Origin: Phycisphaerae bacterium
GTDB taxonomy: Bacteria; Chloroflexota; Anaerolineae; 4572-78; J111
DNA length: 64,000 nucleotides
NCBI GenBank assembly: GCA_028285035.1
Contig: JANQQF010000043.1
Coordinates: 1-64,000 of the forward strand
Direction: 5' to 3'
The position numbers were made by a program, and so were the translations under genes. The number at the start of each line of letters is the position of its first letter. The stretch's first letter is position 1. Shown here one piece after another: positions 7,286-14,982 of this stretch. Under the pieces are notes generated by a model, which ran no database searches, was not told where the DNA came from, and was given only the letters and a program-made list of their open reading frames with translations.

Positions 7286-8065
7286 TTAATACATCGCGAT
7301 TCCAGAGGATGCGTTAATATCTTCGCCAGTGATTGATCGGGCCGAATCGGTTGACAAGAAAATGGCTAAGTCTGAGACGTTATCGACATCGACAAATCGA
7401 TTTAAGGGTGAATAGTTCATCATACGTTGTCGTGCTGCCTCAACTGTGATGCCATCTTCTTCAGCTTGGGTCTCAAAAACCCATTTAAGGCGCTCGCTTT
7501 CCATTGGCCCCGGCGAAATCAAATTGACTCGAATATCATAGGGGCCGGTTTCCCAGGCCAGCGTTCTGGTTAGGCCAACCAGGGCTATTTTGGATGCGGC
7601 GTAAGGGGTACGGTTGAGTAAGGGGCGTTTTCCCGTCATTGAGCCAATGTTGACAATTGAACCTGACTTACGCTCAATCATTGACGGGAGAAAAGCACGG
7701 CAACATAGAAAGACCCCCGTTGTATTGATATCAAACGTTTCCTGCCACTCGGTAGGATCAAGCTTCCACAAGGGGCCTAACGGTCCACCAGTAGCAGCAT
7801 TGTTAACCAGAACATCAATATATCCAAAATAGTCTAAAATCTGCTTACTTCCTGTTGCAACACTATCGGGGTCGGACACATCCATCGACACCGCGATGGC
7901 ACGTCGTCCCAGTGCTTCAATCTCTGCTTTGACCGCCTGTAACGGTTCGATGGAACGTCCGACCACCGCAACATCAGCCCCTGCTTTGGCAAAAGCGAGC
8001 GATAGAGTGTGGCCAAGGCCGCGCCCACCACCGGTAATCAACACAATTTTATCTTGAAGCAGCAT
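7286..8065 (-). CDS. SDR family oxidoreductase
   Basis: This is a classical short-chain dehydrogenase of 259 residues. The nucleotide motif I-T-G-G-G-R-G-L-G-H is at about residues 10-19, N-N-A-A-T at about 90, the catalytic Ser in I-G-S-M-T and the Y-A-A-S-K motif at about 155-159. V-G-R-S after strand 2 fits NADP or NAD use; not decided. It probably oxidises or reduces a hydroxyl/keto group in the pathway of this cluster. It lies 3 bp from the CoxG-like gene and 14 bp from E1 alpha. AAGGAG is about 9 nt upstream of the ATG. Confidence 0.88.
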   Translation of the reverse strand: MLLQDKIVLITGGGRGLGHTLSLAFAKAGADVAVVGRSIEPLQAVKAEIEALGRRAIAVSMDVSDPDSVATGSKQILDYFGYIDVLVNNAATGGPLGPLWKLDPTEWQETFDINTTGVFLCCRAFLPSMIERKSGSIVNIGSMTGKRPLLNRTPYAASKIALVGLTRTLAWETGPYDIRVNLISPGPMESERLKWVFETQAEEDGITVEAARQRMMNYSPLNRFVDVDNVSDLAIFLSTDSARSITGEDINASSGIAMY

Positions 8066-8068
8066 CAG

Positions 8069-8785
8069 CTATATCTCCTTAACATCGTATTTTTGATACT
8101 TATTACCGACCTGATGAAAAATAAACTTTAGCCACCATTGGAAAAGAATGAAGAGAACAACAACGCCACCAAGAATAAATATTGGCCGTTGCTTTTCCGG
8201 CACTAAATGCCGCTGCTTTTTCGGCACTAAATCTTCAAACCTGTTTTTAGCAACACTTATGGCAAACTCTACTTGTGATGACGGCTTGGTTCCAGATTGA
8301 GATTTTGAAACAACCGAGCCAGCTAATGGCTCAGTTTCAGCCTGCACCTGAGCTTTAACTTGTTCATGAAGGCCGTCCAAACTTTGTTGGATTATGGCTT
8401 TGGCCGAACTTTTAAGCAATCGTTGTCCGACACTGGCAATCCGCCCACCAATTTGGGCCTGCCCGCTATATTGCATTACAGTTGACGTGTCTTGCTCTGC
8501 CAACCGTATCTGCCCTTTGCCTTTCATACAAGTGGAAGACCCTTTACCGGTTACTTGAATGATGTAGCCTTCCGGTGCCTCTATATCTGAAATCTTAATC
8601 CCGGCCTGAAATTCACCCTGGACAGAACCAACTCTCATCTTCATCACTGCTTGGTAATCGTTCTGGCCAACCTGCTCTAACTTTTTACAGCCAGGGATGA
8701 TAGAGGCCAGGATTTCCGGATCCATTAAGGCTGTCCACACCTCATCACGAGGGGCATCAAATGTATAAATACCTTCAAGTTGCAT
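8069..8785 (-). CDS. CoxG-like SRPBCC protein with C-terminal membrane anchor
   Basis: Residues 1 to about 148 match the CoxG/SRPBCC family (M-Q-L-E-G-I-Y-T-F-D-A-P-R-D-E-V-W-T-A-L, then I-P-G-C-K-K-L), usually encoded beside molybdenum hydroxylases and thought to help membrane recruitment or maturation of the enzyme. A linker follows and then one membrane helix (P-I-F-I-L-G-G-V-V-V-L-F-I-L-F), as known for CoxG. In the linker an 8-residue unit is doubled (L-V-P-K-K-Q-R-H, L-V-P-E-K-Q-R-P), visible in DNA as a 24-bp tandem repeat near 8190-8238. The ATG at 8785 was chosen over an upstream TTG; AAGGA is 9 nt before it. Confidence 0.82.
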   Translation of the reverse strand: MQLEGIYTFDAPRDEVWTALMDPEILASIIPGCKKLEQVGQNDYQAVMKMRVGSVQGEFQAGIKISDIEAPEGYIIQVTGKGSSTCMKGKGQIRLAEQDTSTVMQYSGQAQIGGRIASVGQRLLKSSAKAIIQQSLDGLHEQVKAQVQAETEPLAGSVVSKSQSGTKPSSQVEFAISVAKNRFEDLVPKKQRHLVPEKQRPIFILGGVVVLFILFQWWLKFIFHQVGNKYQKYDVKEI

Positions 8786-8817
8786 CAAAATATATCCTTA
8801 GGGTAGGTGTCTCGGAT

Positions 8818-9297
8818 TTAGCCGTGTTGATCAGCCAGCTTTTTGCTTGCCAGATGTACGGCTTTCAAAATATTGATATAACTTCCACAGCGACATAAAT
8901 TACCGGCCAAATACTCACGTGCTTCAGCAGACGTTGGCGTGGGGTTTTCCATTAGCAACGCCTGGGTTGATAGTATCATTCCCGGTGTACAGTAGCTGCA
9001 TTGAAAGCCCATCTCCTCAACAAACGCTTCTTGTACTGGGTCAAGTTCACCGTCCCGGCTCAACCCTTCAACGGTTTGAATCTGCTTGTCTTGTACCATC
9101 GGTCCTAACATCAGACAGGCGGAAAGTGGCTGCCCATCGATGAGGACCGTACACGCACCACATATCCCAATACCACAGGTTTCGCGTGGTCCGGTTAACC
9201 CCATATCTTCACGCAATATTTCTAGTAGGGTGCGGTGGGGTTCGACCTCAAGTTCGTACAGTTCATCATTAATCTTTAGGCGAATAGTTTGCTTCAT
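8818..9297 (-). CDS. Molybdenum hydroxylase small subunit, 2Fe-2S (CoxS-type)
   Basis: The 159-residue protein is the iron-sulfur subunit of a three-subunit molybdenum hydroxylase. The N-terminal plant-ferredoxin cluster is C-G-I-G-I-C-G-A-C with a further Cys in P-L-S-A-C; the C-terminal cluster ligands are C-S-Y-C and C-R-C. All eight cysteines are present. It passes electrons between the Mo site and FAD. Its ATG overlaps the large-subunit stop by 4 bp (ATGA), so the subunits are translationally coupled. Cytoplasmic; no signal peptide. Confidence 0.95.
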   Translation of the reverse strand: MKQTIRLKINDELYELEVEPHRTLLEILREDMGLTGPRETCGIGICGACTVLIDGQPLSACLMLGPMVQDKQIQTVEGLSRDGELDPVQEAFVEEMGFQCSYCTPGMILSTQALLMENPTPTSAEAREYLAGNLCRCGSYINILKAVHLASKKLADQHG

Positions 9298-11597
9298 GTG
9301 TCGTTACCTACTTCGGCGGCTTTAATGGCTCGGAGGACACGCTCTGGTGTCAGAGGCAGATCATATATTCGTATGCCTAACGCATTTGCAACAGCGTTGC
9401 CCACCGCAGCTGGGATTAAGGGCAATGCTGTTTCTCCTAGGCCGTGAACATCGGCATCCGGTATCTCAATCGTCGACTGGTTCATTTCCTCGGCCATATC
9501 TAAAAATGAGGGAATCATATAATCCGACAAATTCAAGTTGGCCGCTTGCCCATCATTAAAGGCAATCTCCTCAAAAAAAGTGCTGCCGATACCCATAATC
9601 GTGCTACCATCGGTTTGCATAGCTGCGCTTTGGGGGTTGAGAACCCGGCCCGCATAGATAGCGGGATGGCAACGCAGCAGGCGAACAAAGCCAGTTTGAA
9701 TATCCACTTCAACTTCCACCCCAACAGCTCCTTGATGCCAGTGAGATGAAGCAATTCCTTTGCCTGTTTCCGGGTCAAGCCCACCTTCATTATGGTACTG
9801 ACCATCACCCCGTACCCGTGCTAGCCCGCTCTGTTTAACCACTTCACCCAATGAAATTTTCGAATCGGGCGTTCCGACCACCTGGATAAAACCGTCTTTC
9901 AAAATCAGATCGTCTGGGTCAACTTCCAAGGTGTCGGCGGCCAAATCAAGCAGCTTTGTTTTTAGATCTTGGCTGGCCACTGTAACGGCCTCGCTCATCA
10001 TATGGGCCGACCGGCTGGAGGATGTCCGATTATCAAATGGCGTTACAGAGGTATCCGGGTCAACTACGCTAATGGTGTGGTAGGGAATATCTAACACCTG
10101 GCCCACGCATTGGGCCATTACCGTGCGACAGCCCTGCCCAAGATCAATAGTCGCCATATGCAAAATCATATTCCCGGCATCATCCAACTCTACAGCTGCC
10201 TCTGAACGGCTGGGTGTGGTCATCCCCTTAAGGATAGCTGCAAAACCTTTGCCACGTACGGTGGGTGGCAATGCCTCTTTAAATTGCTGGGGAGGCTCAT
10301 CTTTTAGCTGCCAATCGATGCCTACCGCCGCCGCTTTAAGGCAGGCTTCATATTGGGTATCGTGCATAATCTCTTCAGTGGGATACTGATCACCATCGCG
10401 TAGCACGTTTTTTAACCGAAATTCAAGGGGGCTCATGCCAATCTTTTTGGCCGCTTCATCCATCAATGCCTCCGAAGCCCAGGCCACTTGGGTAACCGCG
10501 TAGCCGCGATAAGCTCCATTAGGAGGCAAGTTGGTATAAACACAGTAGGAGTCGGCGGCGAAATTAGGGATTTTATAGGGACCGACCGAACCAAATCCCC
10601 CTTTCATGGCTACGTTGGGACCGCAATCGGCGTAAGCCCCCGTGCCGTAGTAGGCTTCGACCTGTTTGGCAACAATTTGGCCTTTGTTGGTGACACCCAA
10701 TTTCATGGTGGTTGTCACAGGATGACGATTGATGGTTAGAAATTCTTCGTCTCGTTCAAGAGCCACCCGTATGGGCCGTCTTGATTTCTTGGCTAACATC
10801 GCCGCAATCGCTTCCAGCCGAACAAACATTTTAGCTCCAAAACCGCCCCCCAAGCGAGGAACCACTACAATTATTTTTTCGGCAGGCATTTTGAACATAG
10901 CAGCCAAATCCTTGCGTACATTAAAGGGGGACTGGGTACCGCTGTATAGGACCAGTTCATCATCTTCAAAATGGGCCACAACCGCATGCCGTTCCATAGG
11001 GACGTGGGCGGCTGTGGGGGTGGTAAATCGCCCCTCAACGATGTGGTCAGCTTGGGCAAAGCCTTGTTCGATGTCCCCATAACGCATTTTGAAATGGTTA
11101 CAAATATTGGTATTGTCGATGGGCCGAATACCAAAATATGCATTACTGCCCAACTGCGTATCCGACATATCATGCACCAGTGGGGCATCGGATTGGGCTG
11201 CTTCAAACTCATTGTATACCGCCGGAAGCGGTTCAACTTCAACATCAATATATTGCATAGCCTCAGCAGCAATATCTGGTGTAATAGCAGCCACAGCCAC
11301 AATCGGATCGCCGACGTAACGCACCCGATCAATCGCCACAATCGGCTGGTCTTTAATTTGTACGCCGTAGGTGGGGTCAATATCGGGCCGATCAACAATG
11401 TCTTTACCCGTAAGCACAGTGATAACACCGGGTAAGGCTTCGGCCTGACTTGTATCAATTTTGGTAATGCGGGCATGGGGGTATATGCTGCGGTATATCT
11501 TGCCGTGCAGCATGCCGGGAATAAAAATGTCTTCCGAAAAAGTGATTTCGGCTGTAACTCGGTCATAGGAATCGATCATAGGAAAACGCTGGCTCAT
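9294..11597 (-). CDS. Xanthine dehydrogenase-family molybdopterin-binding large subunit
   Basis: This 767-residue catalytic subunit belongs to the CoxL/XdhA/HcrA group. Visible marks: the N-terminal domain with Y-P-H-A-R-I-T-K-I-D-T-S and L-T-G-K-D-I; the Mo-cofactor-binding G-G-G-F-G-A-K; the active-site loop P-P-N-G-A-Y-R-G-Y; and G-L-G-E-T-A-L-P with the catalytic Glu near residue 730. The loop lacks the A-Y-x-C-S-F-R signature of form I CO dehydrogenase, so CO oxidation is unlikely. The enzyme probably hydroxylates an aromatic, heteroaromatic or aldehyde substrate with water. It overlaps both neighbours by 4 bp, giving the order FAD, Mo, FeS in the transcript. Confidence 0.93.
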   Translation of the reverse strand: MSQRFPMIDSYDRVTAEITFSEDIFIPGMLHGKIYRSIYPHARITKIDTSQAEALPGVITVLTGKDIVDRPDIDPTYGVQIKDQPIVAIDRVRYVGDPIVAVAAITPDIAAEAMQYIDVEVEPLPAVYNEFEAAQSDAPLVHDMSDTQLGSNAYFGIRPIDNTNICNHFKMRYGDIEQGFAQADHIVEGRFTTPTAAHVPMERHAVVAHFEDDELVLYSGTQSPFNVRKDLAAMFKMPAEKIIVVVPRLGGGFGAKMFVRLEAIAAMLAKKSRRPIRVALERDEEFLTINRHPVTTTMKLGVTNKGQIVAKQVEAYYGTGAYADCGPNVAMKGGFGSVGPYKIPNFAADSYCVYTNLPPNGAYRGYAVTQVAWASEALMDEAAKKIGMSPLEFRLKNVLRDGDQYPTEEIMHDTQYEACLKAAAVGIDWQLKDEPPQQFKEALPPTVRGKGFAAILKGMTTPSRSEAAVELDDAGNMILHMATIDLGQGCRTVMAQCVGQVLDIPYHTISVVDPDTSVTPFDNRTSSSRSAHMMSEAVTVASQDLKTKLLDLAADTLEVDPDDLILKDGFIQVVGTPDSKISLGEVVKQSGLARVRGDGQYHNEGGLDPETGKGIASSHWHQGAVGVEVEVDIQTGFVRLLRCHPAIYAGRVLNPQSAAMQTDGSTIMGIGSTFFEEIAFNDGQAANLNLSDYMIPSFLDMAEEMNQSTIEIPDADVHGLGETALPLIPAAVGNAVANALGIRIYDLPLTPERVLRAIKAAEVGNDT

Positions 11598-12469
11598 GTT
11601 ACAGCCTCCAATTGGGCTATGTCGGTGATGGCTCGTTGAACTAGTACTTCTGATACCTGGCGGCGATACCAGGCCGAGCCACGCAAATCGTCAATGGGGT
11701 CTAGGGTTTCAGCATATCGGCGAGCAATTTCGGTGATGAGAGACGGTGTTATGGTTTCCCCTTTGGCTAGGGCCAGAGCTTCTTCATTAATGTGTGGTCG
11801 TTCAGACGCAGCCCCAATCACCACCCGCAAATCGGTACACCGGCCTTTTTCATCCGTCTGTAGTGTGGCGGCTACGCTGGCGCAAGGTCTATCTTCGCTG
11901 GAGCGGCTCTTGTATTTCACGTAGGTGCAGCGTGTGTTGAGAGGTGGTTTGGGAACAATAACCTCGGTTAGTAGTTCACCTGGTTCCATCGTGGTGGCAT
12001 AATGACCGGTAATCAAATCGCTTACCGGAATGACTCGCTCGCTGCTTCGCCGCACCAATCGCACCTGTGCATTCAGCGCAATTAAGGCTGAGGGTGGATC
12101 AGAGGCGTAATCGGCTGCTGCTAAATTGCCCCCAATTGTGGCTTGGTTGCGAATACGGACATTGGCCACTTTAGCATAGGTTTGGGACAACAGTGGCCAG
12201 TCTTGGCGGCAAAGGTCGCTCATTTCCACCTCACGGTGGGTGGTCAGAGCCCCCAAGCGCAAGGTCCCATCGGAAGAATCTTCTTTAATGTACTTCAGGC
12301 TCAAAATGTTTTGGAGCGACACCAAATACTGTGAGCTAATTAACCCTAACTTCAACGCAATGGTCAAAAACGCGCCCCCGGCAATCAGACTGCTCTCTTC
12401 GTGATACTCATCTAATACTTCAAGCACCTGGTCGATGCCGGTAGGGGTCAAAAGCTCAAAATTAAACAT
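11594..12469 (-). CDS. Molybdenum hydroxylase FAD-binding medium subunit (CoxM-type)
   Basis: The 291-residue product is the FAD subunit of the same complex. The two FAD motifs of the vanillyl-alcohol-oxidase-type fold are seen: I-A-G-G-A-F at about 30 and T-I-G-G-N-L-A-A-A-D-Y-A-S-D at about 110. The C-terminal CoxM-like domain follows (from about 175). It passes electrons on to an acceptor, possibly quinone. It starts 2 bp after the GntR gene stop and ends in an ATGA overlap with the Mo subunit, so regulator and enzyme form one transcription unit. Confidence 0.95.
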   Translation of the reverse strand: MFNFELLTPTGIDQVLEVLDEYHEESSLIAGGAFLTIALKLGLISSQYLVSLQNILSLKYIKEDSSDGTLRLGALTTHREVEMSDLCRQDWPLLSQTYAKVANVRIRNQATIGGNLAAADYASDPPSALIALNAQVRLVRRSSERVIPVSDLITGHYATTMEPGELLTEVIVPKPPLNTRCTYVKYKSRSSEDRPCASVAATLQTDEKGRCTDLRVVIGAASERPHINEEALALAKGETITPSLITEIARRYAETLDPIDDLRGSAWYRRQVSEVLVQRAITDIAQLEAVT

Positions 12470-12471
12470 AG

Positions 12472-13134
12472 TTATTTAGGTTTACCTAACTCTTCAATAT
12501 GATGCTGCATCGCCGCAGCGGCTTTATCAGGGTCGCCCGACACAATGGTTTCCAACAAATCTTCATGCCGATGGGCCAGGTACTCCAGATCCATACCAGA
12601 GATACGGGTGGTTGTAATTGTCCATAAGCCAAACCGTAATGAGAACCAGAGTTGGTACAACAACTGATTATCGGAAATTTGCAAAATTGTTTCGTGAAAC
12701 TTGTTGTCTAGCCGAGCCATCTCATTACCATCGTCATTGCGAGCGGCGGCAATCATACGGTCTAAAATGTCTCGCAAGGTCTCTTCATCCTCATCAGTGA
12801 TGTTTTGGGCCGCGTTGCGGGCGGCCAAGGCTTCTAAGGCCGCCCGAACGGAATAGACCTCGAAAAGCTCTTTGGCCGAAAAAGAGCGAACAAAGGTTCC
12901 TTTATAACGTTCATATTCCAGAAATCCTACCATAGTTAAGTCGCGAACAGCCTCACGGACAGGGGCTTGGCTTACGCCCAATTCACGGGCAATCGCACTT
13001 TCAACCACCTGTCGGCCGGGTCTCAACTCGCCGTCCAATATTCGGTCAACGATCAAGTCTTTTATCTGCTCGCTGATAAGTCCTTCGCCTGACAGCAATT
13101 GCTTATTTCCTTTAGGGTTAACTGAGGTTGTCAT
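12472..13134 (-). CDS. GntR family regulator with FCD effector domain
   Basis: The 220-residue protein has an N-terminal winged helix of the GntR type (residues about 20-88; G-R-Q-V-V-E-S-A-I-A-R-E-L-G-V-S-Q-A-P-V-R-E-A) and a C-terminal all-helical FCD domain (about 95-215) with the usual D-x-x-F-H-x-x-I (D-N-K-F-H-E-T-I) and a late H-R-H-E metal site. FCD regulators sense small organic acids and often repress the catabolic operon they are encoded in. It is the first gene of the segment carrying the Mo hydroxylase genes. Confidence 0.93.
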   Translation of the reverse strand: MTTSVNPKGNKQLLSGEGLISEQIKDLIVDRILDGELRPGRQVVESAIARELGVSQAPVREAVRDLTMVGFLEYERYKGTFVRSFSAKELFEVYSVRAALEALAARNAAQNITDEDEETLRDILDRMIAAARNDDGNEMARLDNKFHETILQISDNQLLYQLWFSLRFGLWTITTTRISGMDLEYLAHRHEDLLETIVSGDPDKAAAAMQHHIEELGKPK

Positions 13135-13168
13135 TTTATGCCTCGCTGATATATTTGATTACAAGGCA

Positions 13169-13197
13169 AAATTAGCATAAAGCTTAAAAGTTGTCTA
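13169..13197 (-). promoter_or_regulatory. Likely sigma70-type promoter of the GntR/molybdenum hydroxylase segment
   Basis: On the minus strand TAGACA (13192-13197) and TAATTT (13169-13174) are separated by 17 bp, 35 bp before the GntR ATG. It lies in the only gap larger than 60 bp between 4.9 and 16.7 kb of the cluster. The -10 box is a weak match, so this is suggestive only. Confidence 0.4.
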
Positions 13198-13246
13198 TTT
13201 TGATAGCGATGCAATATAGTATTCTTTCCAGTTCATTTTTGGTTTG

Positions 13247-14203
13247 CTACAAACTGGTAATCGGACGGCTTTGCAACAGGTAAAGCGTGTCACTTTCAAC
13301 TCCCCACTCGATGTCCTGTGGTCCGCCAAAATGTTTTTCTACTTTGTTCCCCAAGTCGACCAATTCTTTGAGTTCAGAATCACTTAGTACCCGAGCTGCC
13401 TGATTTTCCGGCGGTACCGCAACAGTACTCACCCCATCAGAACCATTCTTGCTGATCATAATGGTCTTTTTAGGGATGTATTCGTGAATAAGGGCATAAT
13501 CTTCCCGGTCAATTTTGTAGCTATCGGGTGTGATCTGGCCCGAAACAAGCCCCTCGCCCAGCCCCCATACGGCTTCAATCATCATTTGAAAATGATTACC
13601 CATAATAGGGTCTACAGTAAAGAGGACTCCGGCTTTATCGGCCGTAATCATTTTTTGTACGACGACCGCCATGGAAACCTGAACATTATCAAACCCTTTT
13701 TGATGACGATAGAAAATTGCCTGTGAGGTAAACAGCGATGCCCAGCAGTTACGCACCGCTTTACGGACCGCGTCATCGCCCCGCACATTTAGAAATGTTT
13801 CTTGCTGTCCAGCAAAACTAGCCCCAGCCAAATCTTCTGCCGTGGCACTTGAGCGCACAGCAACTGGTACATTATCTCCTAGGGTGTGGTAATAGTCTGA
13901 TACCAGCCGGGCCAATTCAGTATTCATTCGGGTCTGCTCAAAAAGGCGATGAATCTGCTGTTCAACGTGCTGGAGTTGAGTGTTGTCATTACGGTCCAGA
14001 TTCACCATCAACTGGTTAATCTCAGCCTCAATTCCACTGGCTTCAACCATTTGCCGATAAGCGGACGTGCACACCACATAGCCGGGAGGAACGGGCAACC
14101 CGGCTTGGACCAAGTCCCCCAGATTGGCTCCTTTTCCTCCCGCTAAAGCAGTGTTTTCTCGTGAGATTTCGTTGAACCAAACACATAAAGTTGGATTACT
14201 CAT
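13247..14203 (-). CDS. PEP-synthase-like ATP-binding subunit (stand-alone N-terminal domain)
   Basis: At 318 residues this is only the ATP-grasp part of a PEP synthase/PPDK-type enzyme. Seen: G-G-K-G-A-N-L-G-D-L near the start, V-A-V-R-S-S-A-T-A-E-D, S-F-A-G-Q-Q-E-T-F-L-N, and the typical end Q-S-R-P-I-T. The His-carrying and substrate domains are missing here but are encoded two genes upstream (14983-16698), so the two proteins together make a complete ATP-to-His-to-substrate phosphotransferase. Phenylphosphate synthase of anaerobic phenol degraders is split the same way. The ATG at 14203 has GAGG 9 nt upstream; the longer frame to 14218 would overlap the cyclase gene. Confidence 0.88.
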   Translation of the reverse strand: MSNPTLCVWFNEISRENTALAGGKGANLGDLVQAGLPVPPGYVVCTSAYRQMVEASGIEAEINQLMVNLDRNDNTQLQHVEQQIHRLFEQTRMNTELARLVSDYYHTLGDNVPVAVRSSATAEDLAGASFAGQQETFLNVRGDDAVRKAVRNCWASLFTSQAIFYRHQKGFDNVQVSMAVVVQKMITADKAGVLFTVDPIMGNHFQMMIEAVWGLGEGLVSGQITPDSYKIDREDYALIHEYIPKKTIMISKNGSDGVSTVAVPPENQAARVLSDSELKELVDLGNKVEKHFGGPQDIEWGVESDTLYLLQSRPITSL

Positions 14204-14207
14204 CCGT

Positions 14208-14927
14208 TTAGTCCTCAATGATGGCTACGGCACGAACAGGCGCACCGGTTGTCCCTGTCCACTTAATGGGCATAACCGATAACTTAAAGCCGTACGGCGC
14301 GGGCAGCGCATCCAAGTTCATTAAATTCTCCATGTGATAGTACTCACGGGTGAGCATCACCTGATGGGCCGGCCAAAATTCTTTTGTTTCAAACATGGAT
14401 TTTACGGGCCGGTCGTAAGTAGGGGCGTCAATGCCGGTCATCTTTATACCCTGATCAAGCAGCCAGTGAGTAGCGTCGCCGGTCATGCCGCAATGGTCGG
14501 TCAGATATCGCTCCTCGTTATTGTATCTGGAAGCGCCAGAGTGAATCAGAACGATGTCAAGTGGCTTAAGCGTATAGTCGATTTTGGCAAGGGCGGTTTG
14601 CAAATCCTCAACCGTAATACCATACCCTACTGGTTTATCCGTAAAATCAAGCACCACACCATCACCAAAGCAATATTCAAGCGGGATACCTTCTGGGCCG
14701 GGAGCATCTTCTCGCATATGTTTTAAGGAATCCATATGGGTTCCCACATGATCGCCCAACACGGTTAAATAATGAGCCGTAAGCCAGGTGGCCCCATACT
14801 CAGCTGCGCCGATACCAGTAGCAAACTCTTCCCAGCTTTCCAGCATGGTCAAGATGGGGCGGGCCACACGAGGGAAAACAACCATATCCCCATTCACTTC
14901 CATACTTAGGTCGATCAAAGTAGTCAT
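14208..14927 (-). CDS. Cyclase family protein (kynurenine formamidase-like metal hydrolase)
   Basis: The 239-residue protein belongs to the 'cyclase' family, which includes bacterial kynurenine formamidase and isatin hydrolase. The metal-binding motif H-V-G-T-H-M-D is at about residues 60-66, preceded by L-S-M-E-V-N-G-D near the start and followed by D-I-V-L-I-H-S-G and a G-I-D-A-P-T segment. Members hydrolyse amide, lactam or lactone bonds with zinc or manganese. It sits between the two halves of the split phosphotransferase (4 bp and 55 bp gaps), which implies work on the same substrate, possibly ring opening. Exact reaction unknown. Confidence 0.85.
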   Translation of the reverse strand: MTTLIDLSMEVNGDMVVFPRVARPILTMLESWEEFATGIGAAEYGATWLTAHYLTVLGDHVGTHMDSLKHMREDAPGPEGIPLEYCFGDGVVLDFTDKPVGYGITVEDLQTALAKIDYTLKPLDIVLIHSGASRYNNEERYLTDHCGMTGDATHWLLDQGIKMTGIDAPTYDRPVKSMFETKEFWPAHQVMLTREYYHMENLMNLDALPAPYGFKLSVMPIKWTGTTGAPVRAVAIIED

Positions 14928-14982
14928 ATGTTTTTAACCAAGATATCCTTTCCAATGTAAGTAAATGATCAACACAAATTAC

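Noticed and set aside
9347..11566. Long open frames opposite to or shifted from the Mo hydroxylase large subunit
   Set aside because: They lie inside a well-supported gene with intact cofactor motifs, have no ribosome binding sites and no family resemblance.
8069..12469. Aerobic CO dehydrogenase operon
   Set aside because: The large-subunit active loop lacks the Cys signature of CO dehydrogenase; only the general Mo-hydroxylase assignment is supported.
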